A stretch of 64,000 bases of DNA from Geodermatophilus ruber (GCF_900114385.1 NZ_FOSW01000010.1:1-64000); one strand, 5' to 3'. Positions 41,737 to 51,482 are shown, counted from the first letter of the stretch. The notes: a model not told the origin generated them from the letters alone. Numbers and translations are program-made.

Positions 41737-43223
41737 CCGTCTTCGACGCCTACCTCAAGGTGCGGGCTGCGGCCGAGGACCGGGCGCTGCCGCGTGCCAG
41801 CATGTGCCACCGTCACCTGAGCGACGAGCCGCTCGTCATCGTCACGTACAAGCTGGCCGGCGACCCGGCGAGTCCTGTGGGGGTCCTCGTCGGTACCGAT
41901 CGCGAGGACCCGCACTTTTTCTGCGCCCCCGAGCCGCGCAACCGCGATCTGCGCTTTGGTCTGATTAACCCGTTCGCGGAGATCGTCCTCCAGTACCTCA
42001 ATGGGTACGAGCCGATCGAGGGTGACCCGGGGGCGATGACCGAACGGCCGTGTCCCCAGCTGGTCGTTCCCAACACGGCGACGGCGCAGTTCCTCGAAGT
42101 GCTCGGGCGGAGCATTCGCCACCCCGGTCCGGCGGGGCTCATCCCGCCCACCACGGTCCAGGCCGGTCGCCACCTCGCCTGGTTCGGTGGCCAGTCCGAG
42201 CACCCTGGGCAGGCGCTGGTCCTGCCCATGACCGACCTGCTCTGCCAGCACTGGACGACGGGACAGTCGGCGCTCGAAGACGAGCTGCTGGCTGCCGTGC
42301 TGGCCTGGGTCACCCCGGGTCCCGAAGGAGCGGCCGCCGCGGCCATCGCGGCGGAGGACGGACCGACAGCCGGACCCGCGTCGAGCCCGCAGTGGGACAA
42401 GCGGCATCTCGACCCGGCGATCAGCGACTTCAACACCGCGCGCAACGGCAGCACGGATCCTTCTGTCGTCGACCCGCTCGCCGAGGAGGTGCGGGCCGTC
42501 GTCCGGACGGCGCTGGAGGCGGCCTGGACGGACACCTGGACCGCATTGGACCTGCTCCGCGGGCTGCCGCCGGCGGCCCACGCGACCGCGCGTCGCGGTC
42601 GAGATGTCGAAGCGTGGGAGCGGTGGTGGAGACGGAGCACCGGTGACGACGTCCGCCTGCGCAACACGCTGTCTGATCGGGAAGCCATCTGGCTGCTCGC
42701 CGAGCGGGAAGCGGACACCGAGCTCGTGCTCGCCCAGGAGTGCGCGGACGACCCGCTGCGCTTCGTCGCACAGGAGGTCGATGGCACGGGAGTCCGCGGC
42801 GACGTGGACTACGCCGAACCCGACCGGCGGATCGTCCCTCCCGGCAGGTCCAACCGGGTCCTGCGCCCCCTCATCCGCCTCCGGCTGGCCCACGAGAACC
42901 ACCGTGTCGTCGCCGGTGACAGCCTGTGCTGGACCGAACGGGACGGCGGGGTCTCCATGACCGTGCTCGACCGCGATGACGCCACGATGACGCTCGAGAT
43001 CACCTCAGGTGTCAATCGTTCGCGCGGGGTCGCCCCCGACCTGCCGACCCAGTTGGGGCGCACCGTCCGCCTGACATCCCTGTCGCTCAAGAAGGGCCCG
43101 GTCAAGCCCCTGCACAGCCTGCGCGAGACCTGGACCCACCGTCGTACCGAGGACGACGTCGACGCGATCAATGACGTCAGCACCGACGCCTCGACACCGA
43201 CCCCCGCGACGCCGGCGAGCTGA
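41733..43223 (+). CDS. block A protein 3: large unknown protein
   Basis: A 496-residue protein that I cannot assign. It begins MTVFDAYLKVRAAAEDRALPR, followed by a well-folded N-terminal region (PLVIVTYKLAGDPASPVGVLVGTD). It has no obvious nuclease, helicase or ATPase motif. The middle contains EAWERWWRRSTGDDVRLRNTL and ELVLAQECADDPLRFVAQEVDG. The C-terminal quarter (NRVLRPLIRLRLAHENHRVV, then DDATMTLEITSGVN) looks beta-rich, possibly an OB- or SH3-like nucleic-acid-binding fold. GGAGGTG precedes the GTG start, which overlaps the nuclease stop. The operon context makes it a core subunit, perhaps the scaffold between nuclease and helicase. Confidence 0.7.
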   Translation: MTVFDAYLKVRAAAEDRALPRASMCHRHLSDEPLVIVTYKLAGDPASPVGVLVGTDREDPHFFCAPEPRNRDLRFGLINPFAEIVLQYLNGYEPIEGDPGAMTERPCPQLVVPNTATAQFLEVLGRSIRHPGPAGLIPPTTVQAGRHLAWFGGQSEHPGQALVLPMTDLLCQHWTTGQSALEDELLAAVLAWVTPGPEGAAAAAIAAEDGPTAGPASSPQWDKRHLDPAISDFNTARNGSTDPSVVDPLAEEVRAVVRTALEAAWTDTWTALDLLRGLPPAAHATARRGRDVEAWERWWRRSTGDDVRLRNTLSDREAIWLLAEREADTELVLAQECADDPLRFVAQEVDGTGVRGDVDYAEPDRRIVPPGRSNRVLRPLIRLRLAHENHRVVAGDSLCWTERDGGVSMTVLDRDDATMTLEITSGVNRSRGVAPDLPTQLGRTVRLTSLSLKKGPVKPLHSLRETWTHRRTEDDVDAINDVSTDASTPTPATPAS

Positions 43224-43232
43224 AGGAGCCCC

Positions 43233-44594
43233 ATGCCCAAGCAGACCGCCATCGACGACTCAGCCGCGGCGACGAGAAAGATCACCGACGCGCTACGTCG
43301 TGCCGAGCATCGGGTCGTGATCGCCAAGGCCCCGCCGGGTGCTGGGAAGACGACGACGATGCGCCGGGTCACCCGCACGCTGCTCGACGACGGCCTCCCG
43401 GTCGTGCCCATCGTCGTGCAGACGAATGCCCAGGCAGACGACCTGGCGACGGCGCTGGCCGCTGAGGGGATCCGCACCGGGCGGTTCGTCTCCGAGGGCG
43501 GGGAGCCGGAGGCGCGGACCCGCGCGGCCTCGGCGCCCGGGCTCGTCGTCGACCGTCAGCTCAGCGGGCTCCAGGGCTGCGAGGCGATCGTCGCGCCGGC
43601 CGACAAGTGGGTGTACTGCAACAACCCGCGAGCCGCCGCCGCGCCGCCGCACTACGACCTCGCGCTCATCGACGAGGCCTACCAGATGCGCGGCGACAAC
43701 CTCTTCCGCGTTGCCAACCTGTTCGATCGAGCGCTGGCGGTCGGCGACCCCGGCCAGCTCGATCCCTTCACGATCGCCGACACCCGCCGCTTCGAGGGCG
43801 TCCCCCTCGGTCCCCTGGAGACGGCCGCTGGGACGCTGGAGCTGTCATACCCCGATGCGCCGGTCGTTGAGCTGCCCGTCTCGTGGCGACTGCCCGCATC
43901 CGCGGTCGATCTCGTCCGATCCGCGTTCTACGAGCTCGACTTCACCAGCGCCACGGACCACGACGAGCGCGAGCTGCACGTCGACCGTCTCGACATCGGC
44001 TCACCGGCCGACGCCGCGGTCACGACCATGGCCCGGACGGGCTGGGCCTATCTCGAACTGTCCGCCGCCTTCACGACGCGGACGGACTCCGGGATGGTGA
44101 CGGCGGTCGCTGACGCGGCCACCGCGCTTTTCGCGCGCAATGCCCAGACCCGGTGCGAGCAGAACCAGGGCGGTATCCCGCTCGTCGGCGGTCGTGTGGC
44201 CGTTGGGGCGGCACACACTGACCAGGTCGCGGCACTGCGCCGCGAGTTCCAGCAGCGATTGGCAGCCGGAGGTCCGGCGCAGCTCGCGGACGTCGTTGTC
44301 GACACCGCCAACCGGCTTCAGGGGCGCGAGTTCGACGTGACAGTCGTCTGGCACCCGCTGGCTGGGCGGCGGGACGCGACCGCTTTCCACCTCGAGGCCG
44401 GCCGGCTCTGCGTGCTGCTCAGCCGGCACCGGCACGGCTGCATCGTCGTGGGTCGAGAGGGGGTGGGCGACCTTCTGGACGCACACCCGACCGAGTCGAA
44501 CGTCTTCCTCAACCTGCCGGCCGACTGCCCCGACGGCTGGGAGGCGAACCACGCTGTGCTCACCCACCTCTTGCGACACCGGGTGGCGGGTTAG
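43233..44594 (+). CDS. block A protein 4: compact SF1 (Upf1/Dna2-like) helicase
   Basis: A 453-residue superfamily 1 helicase. Walker A APPGAGKTTTMRRVT lies at 33-47, Walker B is LALIDEAYQM, motif III is AVGDPGQLDPF, motif V is DTANRLQGREFDVTVV, and motif VI is LCVLLSRHRHGCIVVG. The DEAY and LSRHRH motifs place it near the Upf1/Dna2-like branch, but it is small and lacks long insertions. It is 9 bases downstream of the unknown protein with AAGGAG before the ATG. Pairing a Dna2-like helicase with a Cas4-like nuclease in separate genes parallels the fused nuclease-helicase layout of Dna2. Confidence 0.82.
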   Translation: MPKQTAIDDSAAATRKITDALRRAEHRVVIAKAPPGAGKTTTMRRVTRTLLDDGLPVVPIVVQTNAQADDLATALAAEGIRTGRFVSEGGEPEARTRAASAPGLVVDRQLSGLQGCEAIVAPADKWVYCNNPRAAAAPPHYDLALIDEAYQMRGDNLFRVANLFDRALAVGDPGQLDPFTIADTRRFEGVPLGPLETAAGTLELSYPDAPVVELPVSWRLPASAVDLVRSAFYELDFTSATDHDERELHVDRLDIGSPADAAVTTMARTGWAYLELSAAFTTRTDSGMVTAVADAATALFARNAQTRCEQNQGGIPLVGGRVAVGAAHTDQVAALRREFQQRLAAGGPAQLADVVVDTANRLQGREFDVTVVWHPLAGRRDATAFHLEAGRLCVLLSRHRHGCIVVGREGVGDLLDAHPTESNVFLNLPADCPDGWEANHAVLTHLLRHRVAG

Positions 44595-44694
44595 TGGCGT
44601 CGCATCGGAGTCATGACAGCTTGTTGAACGGTGCGCCGCTTAGGGTGACGGCGGCACGGAAGAGGACCGGAACGATGATGGGACGTGGTCGCGC

Positions 44695-47600
44695 GTGACG
44701 GAGACCCTCGCAGCGAGCCCGATCCTCAATGGGCCGTATGACCCGCCGGCTCGGTACTACGAGATGGGATCGAGCGGGCGTACCAGCACGATCCTCGAGG
44801 GACGTCGACCGAGCGAGTCGTACATTCCCATCCCCGCGGCCCGCAAGGGCAAAGTGAGCGATGCCGGCTTCATTCAAGACGCCATCGACTTCGATCTCAC
44901 CGGCGAGCGGCGCGAGCGCAACAGTTTCGTCAACGACCTCCGTCGCGAGGTTGAACGCTGGCGCCATCGCGACTACGAGCGCGTGACGCCCACCAGCCGC
45001 AAGCTGCTCCAGCACTGGGCCGACCCCACGAGGGAGAACCGCGTCCTCTTCGCCCAGCGGGAAGCCGCGGAGACGGCGATCTTCCTCACCGAGGTCGCCG
45101 GTCGGCACGGCTATGCCGACTGGCGCCGCCAGATCGACGAGGCCAACGCCGACCACAACTCGGGGCTGCCGCGAGTCGCGCTCAAGATGGCCACCGGATC
45201 GGGCAAGACCGTCGTCATGGCGATGCTCATCGCCTGGCAGACAGCCAACAAGGTGCTCAGCCCACGTGACGCGCGTTTCGCCAAGCGGTTCCTGATCGTG
45301 GCGCCCGGCATCACCATCCGGGACCGGCTCCAGGTGCTGTACCCCGGCCATCCCGGCAACTACTACGACGAGCGTGACCTTCTGCCGTCAGACGTGCGCG
45401 CCGCGGTTCAGCAGGCACAGATCGTGATCACCAACTACCACTCCTTCTTGCTGCGGGACGCGAAGGAGATTAAGGGCGTCGCCTCGAACACGAAGAAGAT
45501 CCTCCTCGCCGGCAAGGCGGAGGATCCCTTCAAGGAGACGCCGGAGGCCATGGTGGCCCGGGTCCTGCGCGATTTCGCGGGCCGCAACGAGCAGATAGTC
45601 GTGTTCAACGACGAGGCGCACCATTGCTATCAGGACAAGCCGATCCCCGCCGTCAAGGGCGCGCCGGCGTCGCAGACCAAGGAAGACCTCGAGACTGCGC
45701 GCGTCTGGTTCAAGGGCCTTCAGGCGATCCAGCGCAAGGTCGGCATCAAGTCGATCTACGACCTGTCTGCGACGCCGTTCTACCTCGGGGGCTCCGGCTA
45801 CTCCGAGGGCTACATCTTCCCGTGGGTGGTCAGCGACTTTTCCCTCATGGACGCCATCGAGTCGGGCATCGTGAAGATCCCGCGCACACCAGTGGACGAC
45901 GACGCGACCGGCGATCTGGTCACCTACCTGCGGCTCTGGGACCTCATCGGCGCACAGCTCCCGAAGAAGAAGCTGTCGTCCACCGAGTCGTTGCACGGCT
46001 GGGTCCCCCCGGCCGAGCTCGAGGGAGCGCTCAAGAGCCTCTACCGCAGCTACACCAAGTCCTTCGACCACTGGGAACGGACGCTCAGAGAGCACGGCGA
46101 GCCGCCGCCCGTGTTCATCGTCGTCTGCCCCAACACGGTCGTCTCCAAGCTGGTCTACGACTACATCGCCGGCAAGGAGACGGACGGCGGTGTGCTCGTC
46201 CCTGGAGAGCTCGAGCGGTTCAGCAACGTCGAGGACGGCCGCTTCCTGACCCGACCGCGGACCATCCTCGTGGACTCCGCGCAGCTGGAGTCCGGCGAGG
46301 CGATGAAGGCCGACTTCAAGCAGGCCGCCGCCGCCGAGATCGAGGCATTCAAGGCTGACTTCCGCCGCCGCAACCCGGGCGCGGACGCCGACTCCCTCAC
46401 CGACGAGGACCTCCTCCGCGAGGTGATGAACACCGTTGGGAAGAGGGGCAAGCTCGGCGAAGGCGTTCGCTGCGTCGTCAGCGTCGCTATGCTGACCGAA
46501 GGATGGGACGCCAACACGGTGACCCACATCCTCGGCATCCGCGCATTCGGCAGCCAGCTGCTGTGTGAGCAGGTTGTCGGCCGCGGACTCCGCCGCCGAT
46601 CGTATGCGCTGGGCGAGGACGGCAAGTTCGAGCCGGAGTACGCCAACGTCTACGGCATCCCGTTCGCCTTCATCCCGAACGACAAGCCTGGCCCGGATCC
46701 GTTGCCGCGCCCGCCGGCGATCATGGTGGAGTCGCTCCCGGGCCGTGAGCACTTGCGGATCGAGTTCCCGAAGCTCGACGGGTACCGGGTCGAGATCCCG
46801 GACGAGCAACTCATGTTCGACGCGGCGACGGCCGAGCGTTTTCACATCGGTCCGAGCACGGTGCCGACGCGTACGGACGTCGAGGGCGTGGTCGGTGAAG
46901 GCGAGACGGTCACCGACGACGAGGCGCAGGGGCGTCGCCGGCAAGAGGTGGCCTACCGCCTGGCGGCTCGACTCTTGCGGACGCACCTCACCGCGCTGGG
47001 GCAGGACCCGCGGCCGTGGCTGTTCCCGCAGTTGGTCAAGATCGCGCAGCAGTGGCTCGAGCAGTGTGTCGACGTGGCCCCCGGGTATGCGATCGGACAC
47101 CTGCTGACGTCGACCGAGGGCCAGGCCGAGGCCGCGGAAGCCATCCACCGGGCGATCGCTGTCCAGGTCGGTAACCGCCGCGAGCGGCTGCGCCCGATGA
47201 TCCGACGCTTCGACCCGATCGGCTCGACCGCCGAGATCGCTTTCCCGACCCGTAAGGCCGTCGTTCCGGCGGAGAAGTCCGAGGTCAGTCACGTCACCTT
47301 GGACGGCAAGGACGGTAATACCTGGGAGCAGCTACTGGCTGCTGAGTGTGAGCTTCACCGGGACGTCCTGTCCTACGCGAAGAACGACCACCTCGGCTTC
47401 GTGATCCCGTATGTGCACAAGGGTCGGACGCACTCGTACGTCCCCGACTTTTTGGTCAGGCTGAAGCCACGCGAGGACGACGTGGTGCGGACGCTCATCA
47501 TCGAGGTCTCCGGCGGCCAAAAGAGCCCCGGCCCGACCAAAGCTAAGGCGGACACCGCACGCGATCAATGGTGCGTGGCTGTGAACAACCACGGCGGCTT

Positions 47601-47745
47601 CGGACGCTGGGGTTACGTGGAGATCTCCACCATGCTGGGCGTCCGCGACCGCCTTTCTGAGGCCATCGACTCGCTGTACGCCGACGATCCCATCGTCGGC
47701 GATCCCGATCTGCTCGACTATGACGAGGTCACACGTGGTGCGTAA
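44695..47745 (+). CDS. type III-like restriction enzyme ATPase/nuclease subunit (BPTD_3080-like)
   Basis: A 1016-residue SF2 translocase with C-terminal nuclease. Walker A MATGSGKTVVM is at 165-172, the DEAH box FNDEAHHCY at 306-309, SATPFYLGG follows, and the later LTEGWDANTVTHILGIRAFGS and GRGLRRRSY helicase motifs are present. The last ~100 residues carry a PD-(D/E)XK-like core, YVPDFLVRL then LIIEVSGGQKS, in which the usual ExK lysine is replaced by serine. It resembles the Res subunit family found beside Mod-type methyltransferases. A GTG start at 44695 has only weak upstream signals. It is translationally linked to the methyltransferase gene by an 11-base overlap. Confidence 0.85.
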   Translation: MTETLAASPILNGPYDPPARYYEMGSSGRTSTILEGRRPSESYIPIPAARKGKVSDAGFIQDAIDFDLTGERRERNSFVNDLRREVERWRHRDYERVTPTSRKLLQHWADPTRENRVLFAQREAAETAIFLTEVAGRHGYADWRRQIDEANADHNSGLPRVALKMATGSGKTVVMAMLIAWQTANKVLSPRDARFAKRFLIVAPGITIRDRLQVLYPGHPGNYYDERDLLPSDVRAAVQQAQIVITNYHSFLLRDAKEIKGVASNTKKILLAGKAEDPFKETPEAMVARVLRDFAGRNEQIVVFNDEAHHCYQDKPIPAVKGAPASQTKEDLETARVWFKGLQAIQRKVGIKSIYDLSATPFYLGGSGYSEGYIFPWVVSDFSLMDAIESGIVKIPRTPVDDDATGDLVTYLRLWDLIGAQLPKKKLSSTESLHGWVPPAELEGALKSLYRSYTKSFDHWERTLREHGEPPPVFIVVCPNTVVSKLVYDYIAGKETDGGVLVPGELERFSNVEDGRFLTRPRTILVDSAQLESGEAMKADFKQAAAAEIEAFKADFRRRNPGADADSLTDEDLLREVMNTVGKRGKLGEGVRCVVSVAMLTEGWDANTVTHILGIRAFGSQLLCEQVVGRGLRRRSYALGEDGKFEPEYANVYGIPFAFIPNDKPGPDPLPRPPAIMVESLPGREHLRIEFPKLDGYRVEIPDEQLMFDAATAERFHIGPSTVPTRTDVEGVVGEGETVTDDEAQGRRRQEVAYRLAARLLRTHLTALGQDPRPWLFPQLVKIAQQWLEQCVDVAPGYAIGHLLTSTEGQAEAAEAIHRAIAVQVGNRRERLRPMIRRFDPIGSTAEIAFPTRKAVVPAEKSEVSHVTLDGKDGNTWEQLLAAECELHRDVLSYAKNDHLGFVIPYVHKGRTHSYVPDFLVRLKPREDDVVRTLIIEVSGGQKSPGPTKAKADTARDQWCVAVNNHGGFGRWGYVEISTMLGVRDRLSEAIDSLYADDPIVGDPDLLDYDEVTRGA

Positions 47746-50473
47746 GCCGAACGGTCCCAAGATGCCGACGCCGGTCGAGGCGATTGAGCACCGGGACACC
47801 CGGGTCAACTTGCCAACCGCCGACGCGGTCGAGGACTTCGGGACGTCGGAGCTCGAGACTATCCGCACCGTTGCATTGGCACGAGACCCGAGCCTCGACC
47901 CTCAGCTCATCTGGAAGGGCAAGTACCCGGACGGTGACCCGGCCGCCGGCGCCGACCTGACTGCGGATGCGCCGCCGATCTACATCCAGGAAAAGGTTGA
48001 CCCACGGGTGCTGGTCGAGAACCTCCGCAAGACCGCTGCGTCGGGGGAGTCTGAGCCCGAGTTGTCGCTCTTCGAGAGTTTCGACGGTCTCGATGAACTC
48101 GACATGGTCGACTTCTATAAGCACCAGGCGAACTGGTCCAACCGAATGATCCTCGGCGACTCGCTTCAGGTCATGGCTTCGCTAGCCGATCGTGAGGCGC
48201 TTCGCGGCCAGGTGCAGATGATCTACATCGATCCGCCGTACGGCATTAAGTTCGGGTCTAACTGGCAGGCGTCCACACGAAAGCGGGACGTAAAGGACGG
48301 TAAGCTCGAGCATGCCGCGCGAGAAGCGGAACAAATCAAGGCATTCCGGGATACCTGGGAACTCGGTGTCCATTCGTACTTATCGTACCTTCGGGACCGC
48401 CTGGCCGTCGCGCGGGACCTGCTCACTGAGAGTGGCTCATGCTTCGTCCAAATTGGCGATGAGAACGTTCACCTGGTTCGCCTTTTGATGGACGAGGTCT
48501 TCGGCAGTGAGAACTTTTGCTCGCAGATAAGCTTCGTGAAGACGAGCTCGGCCAACAGTCCAACCGCGAGCGTCAACGTCGTAGGTGCCGTCACCGACTA
48601 CATTCTGTGGTACGCAAAGGATGCATCTTTGCTCAAGTATCGGCAGCTCTTCAAGCGGAAAGAGCTGGATGGTGTCGGTGGCGGGCAGTACCGACTCGTC
48701 GAGGAGCCAGACGGCACTCGCAGACGAATCTCTCCGGACGAGATCCGGAACCCAGCCAAGGGTCTCAAGGTGCTGCGTCCCGATCAAATGACTTCGGCGG
48801 GTATTGGTGCCACCACTACCTTTCCCTTCGAATTCGAAGGGCGGAGCTTTACGCCGGGAAATGGGCACTGGAAGACCACGCGGAACGGCATGGACAGCCT
48901 CGCCAATGCGCACCGTCTGATGGTCGTCGGGAACACGCTGTGCTACGTGCGATATCTGGATGACTTTCCGGTCTTTCCAATGACGAACACCTGGGACGAC
49001 ACCGTAGCGTCGGGTTTTGGCGACCCGAAGTTGTATGTGGTGCAGACGAATAGCAAGGTCATCGAGCGCTGCATGCTTATGTGCACGGACCCCGGCGACT
49101 TGGTCTTGGATCCCACGTGCGGCTCTGGCACGACCGCCTATGTTGCCGAGCAGTGGGGGCGTCGCTGGATTACCATCGACAGCTCTCGCGTGGCTCTTGC
49201 TCTGGCGCGACAGCGTCTGATGGCTGCAAAGTTTCCGTACTACTTCATTGCCGATTCCATCGAAGGGCGCGCGAAGGAGGAGCAAGCCAGTGGCAAGTCG
49301 CTCCCGCCCGCTGAGGTCACGAACGACATCCGTCATGGTTTCGTGCTCGAACGCGTTCAGCACATCACGCTCAAGTCGATTGCCAACAATCCCGACATTC
49401 GTGACGGTATGTCGCGTTCACAGATCGATGCGGCCATCAAGCGGCACGCCGACTTCGAAGTCCTTTACGACAAGCCGTATGAGGACAAGTCCAAGGTTCG
49501 GGTGACCGGACCTTTCACCGTCGAGAGCCTCTCGCCGCACCGATCATTGGCATTCGCCGGTGGTCCAAATGACGTTGAGCATCGGGAGACAATTAGCGAG
49601 CAGAGCGCGGCGGAAGATGCATCCGCGCCGACGTTCGAGCAGTCGATCCTCGACAACCTCGCGAAGGCCGGCATCCAGAACGGCAAGCGCAAGGAGCGGA
49701 TCCACTTCGCCGGTGTCGAGCCGTACGCAGGCATCTACATCCAGGCGATCGGTGAGCGGGCCGAGGCGACCGACGCTGAAGCAGCCGCCCCGAGCAGAGT
49801 CGGGGTGGCGATCGGGCCGCAGTACGGGACTGTCTCGCCCACGTTCATTAAGTCCGCCGCTCGTGAAGCGATCAGGGCCGGAGACGTGGATCTGCTGTGC
49901 GTGCTCGGCTTTGCCTTCGACGCACAGGCCACCGAGGTCACTGAGGCTGACGGGATCACCGTCGAGAGCACCGATGACGGCTTCGCGTCTGTCGCCGGCG
50001 AGCGCACCGTGGGTCGCATCCGCGTGCTGCTTGTGCGCATGAACGTCGACCTGCTGATGGGGGAGGACCTCGCGAAGACGAGCGCCGGGAACCTCTTTAC
50101 CGTCTTTGGCGAGCCGGACATCGAGCTGCGCTCTACCGACGCAGGCCAGGTCATGGTGGATCTCAAGGGCGTCGACGTCTACGACCCTACGAGGAATCAG
50201 ATTCGCAGTGGCGACACCAGCCAGATCGCGCTCTGGATGATCGACACCAACTACAACGAGGAGTCGTTCTTCGTCCGGCACTGTTACTTCACCGGCGGCA
50301 ACGACCCGTACAAGCGGCTCAAGGCAGCGTTGAAGGCGGAGATCGAGCCGGATGCCTGGGAGTCGCTGTACCGCACCGAGTCCCGGCCGTTCGACAAGCC
50401 GGAGACCGGCAAGATCGCCATCAAGGTCATCAACGACTACGGCGACGAGGTCATGAAGGTATTTGAGGTCTAG
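47735..50473 (+). CDS. type III-like DNA methyltransferase (beta class, N6-adenine or N4-cytosine)
   Basis: A ~912-residue methyltransferase. The catalytic DPPYGIKFGSNW motif lies near 166 and the S-adenosylmethionine-binding DPTCGSGTTAYVAEQWGR near 459, the beta-class order used by type III Mod proteins. A long central region probably carries target recognition. The C-terminal third (RVGVAIGPQYGTVSPTFIK onward) is characteristic of this large subfamily. The GTG start at 47735 is preferred because GAGG precedes it; an in-frame ATG five codons earlier also exists. It overlaps the restriction gene and is noticeably less GC-rich than the chromosome around it, as expected for transferred DNA. Confidence 0.87.
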   Translation: MVRKPNGPKMPTPVEAIEHRDTRVNLPTADAVEDFGTSELETIRTVALARDPSLDPQLIWKGKYPDGDPAAGADLTADAPPIYIQEKVDPRVLVENLRKTAASGESEPELSLFESFDGLDELDMVDFYKHQANWSNRMILGDSLQVMASLADREALRGQVQMIYIDPPYGIKFGSNWQASTRKRDVKDGKLEHAAREAEQIKAFRDTWELGVHSYLSYLRDRLAVARDLLTESGSCFVQIGDENVHLVRLLMDEVFGSENFCSQISFVKTSSANSPTASVNVVGAVTDYILWYAKDASLLKYRQLFKRKELDGVGGGQYRLVEEPDGTRRRISPDEIRNPAKGLKVLRPDQMTSAGIGATTTFPFEFEGRSFTPGNGHWKTTRNGMDSLANAHRLMVVGNTLCYVRYLDDFPVFPMTNTWDDTVASGFGDPKLYVVQTNSKVIERCMLMCTDPGDLVLDPTCGSGTTAYVAEQWGRRWITIDSSRVALALARQRLMAAKFPYYFIADSIEGRAKEEQASGKSLPPAEVTNDIRHGFVLERVQHITLKSIANNPDIRDGMSRSQIDAAIKRHADFEVLYDKPYEDKSKVRVTGPFTVESLSPHRSLAFAGGPNDVEHRETISEQSAAEDASAPTFEQSILDNLAKAGIQNGKRKERIHFAGVEPYAGIYIQAIGERAEATDAEAAAPSRVGVAIGPQYGTVSPTFIKSAAREAIRAGDVDLLCVLGFAFDAQATEVTEADGITVESTDDGFASVAGERTVGRIRVLLVRMNVDLLMGEDLAKTSAGNLFTVFGEPDIELRSTDAGQVMVDLKGVDVYDPTRNQIRSGDTSQIALWMIDTNYNEESFFVRHCYFTGGNDPYKRLKAALKAEIEPDAWESLYRTESRPFDKPETGKIAIKVINDYGDEVMKVFEV

Positions 50474-50520
50474 TGCTGTGACGAGGCGCTTCCCAACATC
50501 ACGACTGGGCAGGAGACGCA

Positions 50521-50868
50521 ATGCCATCAATGACCGCTGAGCAGCGGGACGACATCGGTCAGGCGGTAACGGCGCTCGGGACGTCGGATATCTCTATCCG
50601 AAGCGTCGACTTCGAGGAGCGCGAGGAGCCGGGTGAGCACTACGTACTCGTCCAGGTAAAGCTGGCGCCGCCCGGTTCTGAAACCTGGCCGGCTGATGCC
50701 TTCTACGAGTTCCGTCGAAGCGTGCGCGAACTTATCGCCAGGCGCCTTGGGGAAGGAGTGGACTTCCAGCTCACGTACGTGCCGGAGGCGACTGCAGCCG
50801 TGGAGGATGACGCTGATGCGGATGCCGCCCCCGACGCTCACAGCAAGCCGGTCGGAGGTGACGCCTAA
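50521..50868 (+). CDS. hypothetical protein, possible partner of the HEPN-like protein
   Basis: A 115-residue acidic protein with an alpha/beta pattern (MTAEQRDDIGQAVTALG, YVLVQVKLAPPGSETWPA, then FYEFRRSVRELIARRLG) and an Asp/Ala-rich tail. It has the size and topology of a minimal nucleotidyltransferase but no GSxxxGxxxxDxD motif, so I do not call it MntA. GGAGACGCA precedes the ATG. The next gene begins immediately after its stop, so they are co-translated and may form a toxin-antitoxin-like pair inside the restriction operon. Confidence 0.6.
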   Translation: MPSMTAEQRDDIGQAVTALGTSDISIRSVDFEEREEPGEHYVLVQVKLAPPGSETWPADAFYEFRRSVRELIARRLGEGVDFQLTYVPEATAAVEDDADADAAPDAHSKPVGGDA

Positions 50869-51408
50869 ATGGCGGTTCGTCCCATCCAGCCTCTTGAGCT
50901 GATTGAATTGGCCGACGAGCTAGCAGGCCGCAACAGTGGGGCGGGAAAGCCCAAGACGATCAGACTCCGTCGGTCCATCAGTAGTGCCTATTATGCCGTC
51001 TTTCATGAACTTTCGTTTCGTGCGACCAGCCGGCTGCTTGGTTCCACTGGTTGGGGTTCGACGGAAGCGGCTGTCACTCGGTGGATCACCCATACAGATC
51101 TCGCCGACCTAACGACGGCAGTAGCCACCGGCACAGGCAGGGGAGCCAAGGCCCTCAAATTGGCGCTCGGAGTCGTGCATCCTGACGTCACGCGTATCGC
51201 TCAGGCGTTCGTTGACTTGCAGGACGCGCGGCATCGGGCCGATTATGACGACACCTTCGACGTCTCCAAGGCTGTCGCGCTTTCCTTCGTCGATCTTGCG
51301 GGAGATGCTGTTCGTCGATCTGGCGCGCTAATCGATGCAGATGACGCGACCTATAGCCGGTTCTTAGCTCTCGCCATGGGCGGCGTGAAAGTTGCACGGA
51401 CTCGCTGA
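50869..51408 (+). CDS. HEPN-like protein
   Basis: A 179-residue helical protein with the look of a HEPN domain: IRLRRSISSAYYAVFHELSFRATSRLL near the start and LQDARHRADYDDTFDVSKAVALSF near residue 125. The RHRADYD segment resembles the R-x4-6-H region of HEPN RNases, though the exact catalytic spacing is not certain. The ATG directly follows the previous TAA with GGAGGTGA upstream. HEPN proteins in defence islands are often RNase toxins kept in check by a small partner; the preceding gene is the candidate partner. Confidence 0.68.
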   Translation: MAVRPIQPLELIELADELAGRNSGAGKPKTIRLRRSISSAYYAVFHELSFRATSRLLGSTGWGSTEAAVTRWITHTDLADLTTAVATGTGRGAKALKLALGVVHPDVTRIAQAFVDLQDARHRADYDDTFDVSKAVALSFVDLAGDAVRRSGALIDADDATYSRFLALAMGGVKVARTR

Positions 51409-51482
51409 CTAGCTGGTTCAAGGTGCTTCCCGGCCTGCGGACCGCATCACTGCGCCGAGCGCGCCTGCCGGCGGTCGCCTGT

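Noticed and set aside
50521-51408. HEPN-MNT toxin-antitoxin pair
   Set aside because: The small protein lacks the nucleotidyltransferase GSxxxG and DxD residues, so the MNT name is not supported; kept as an unassigned pair.
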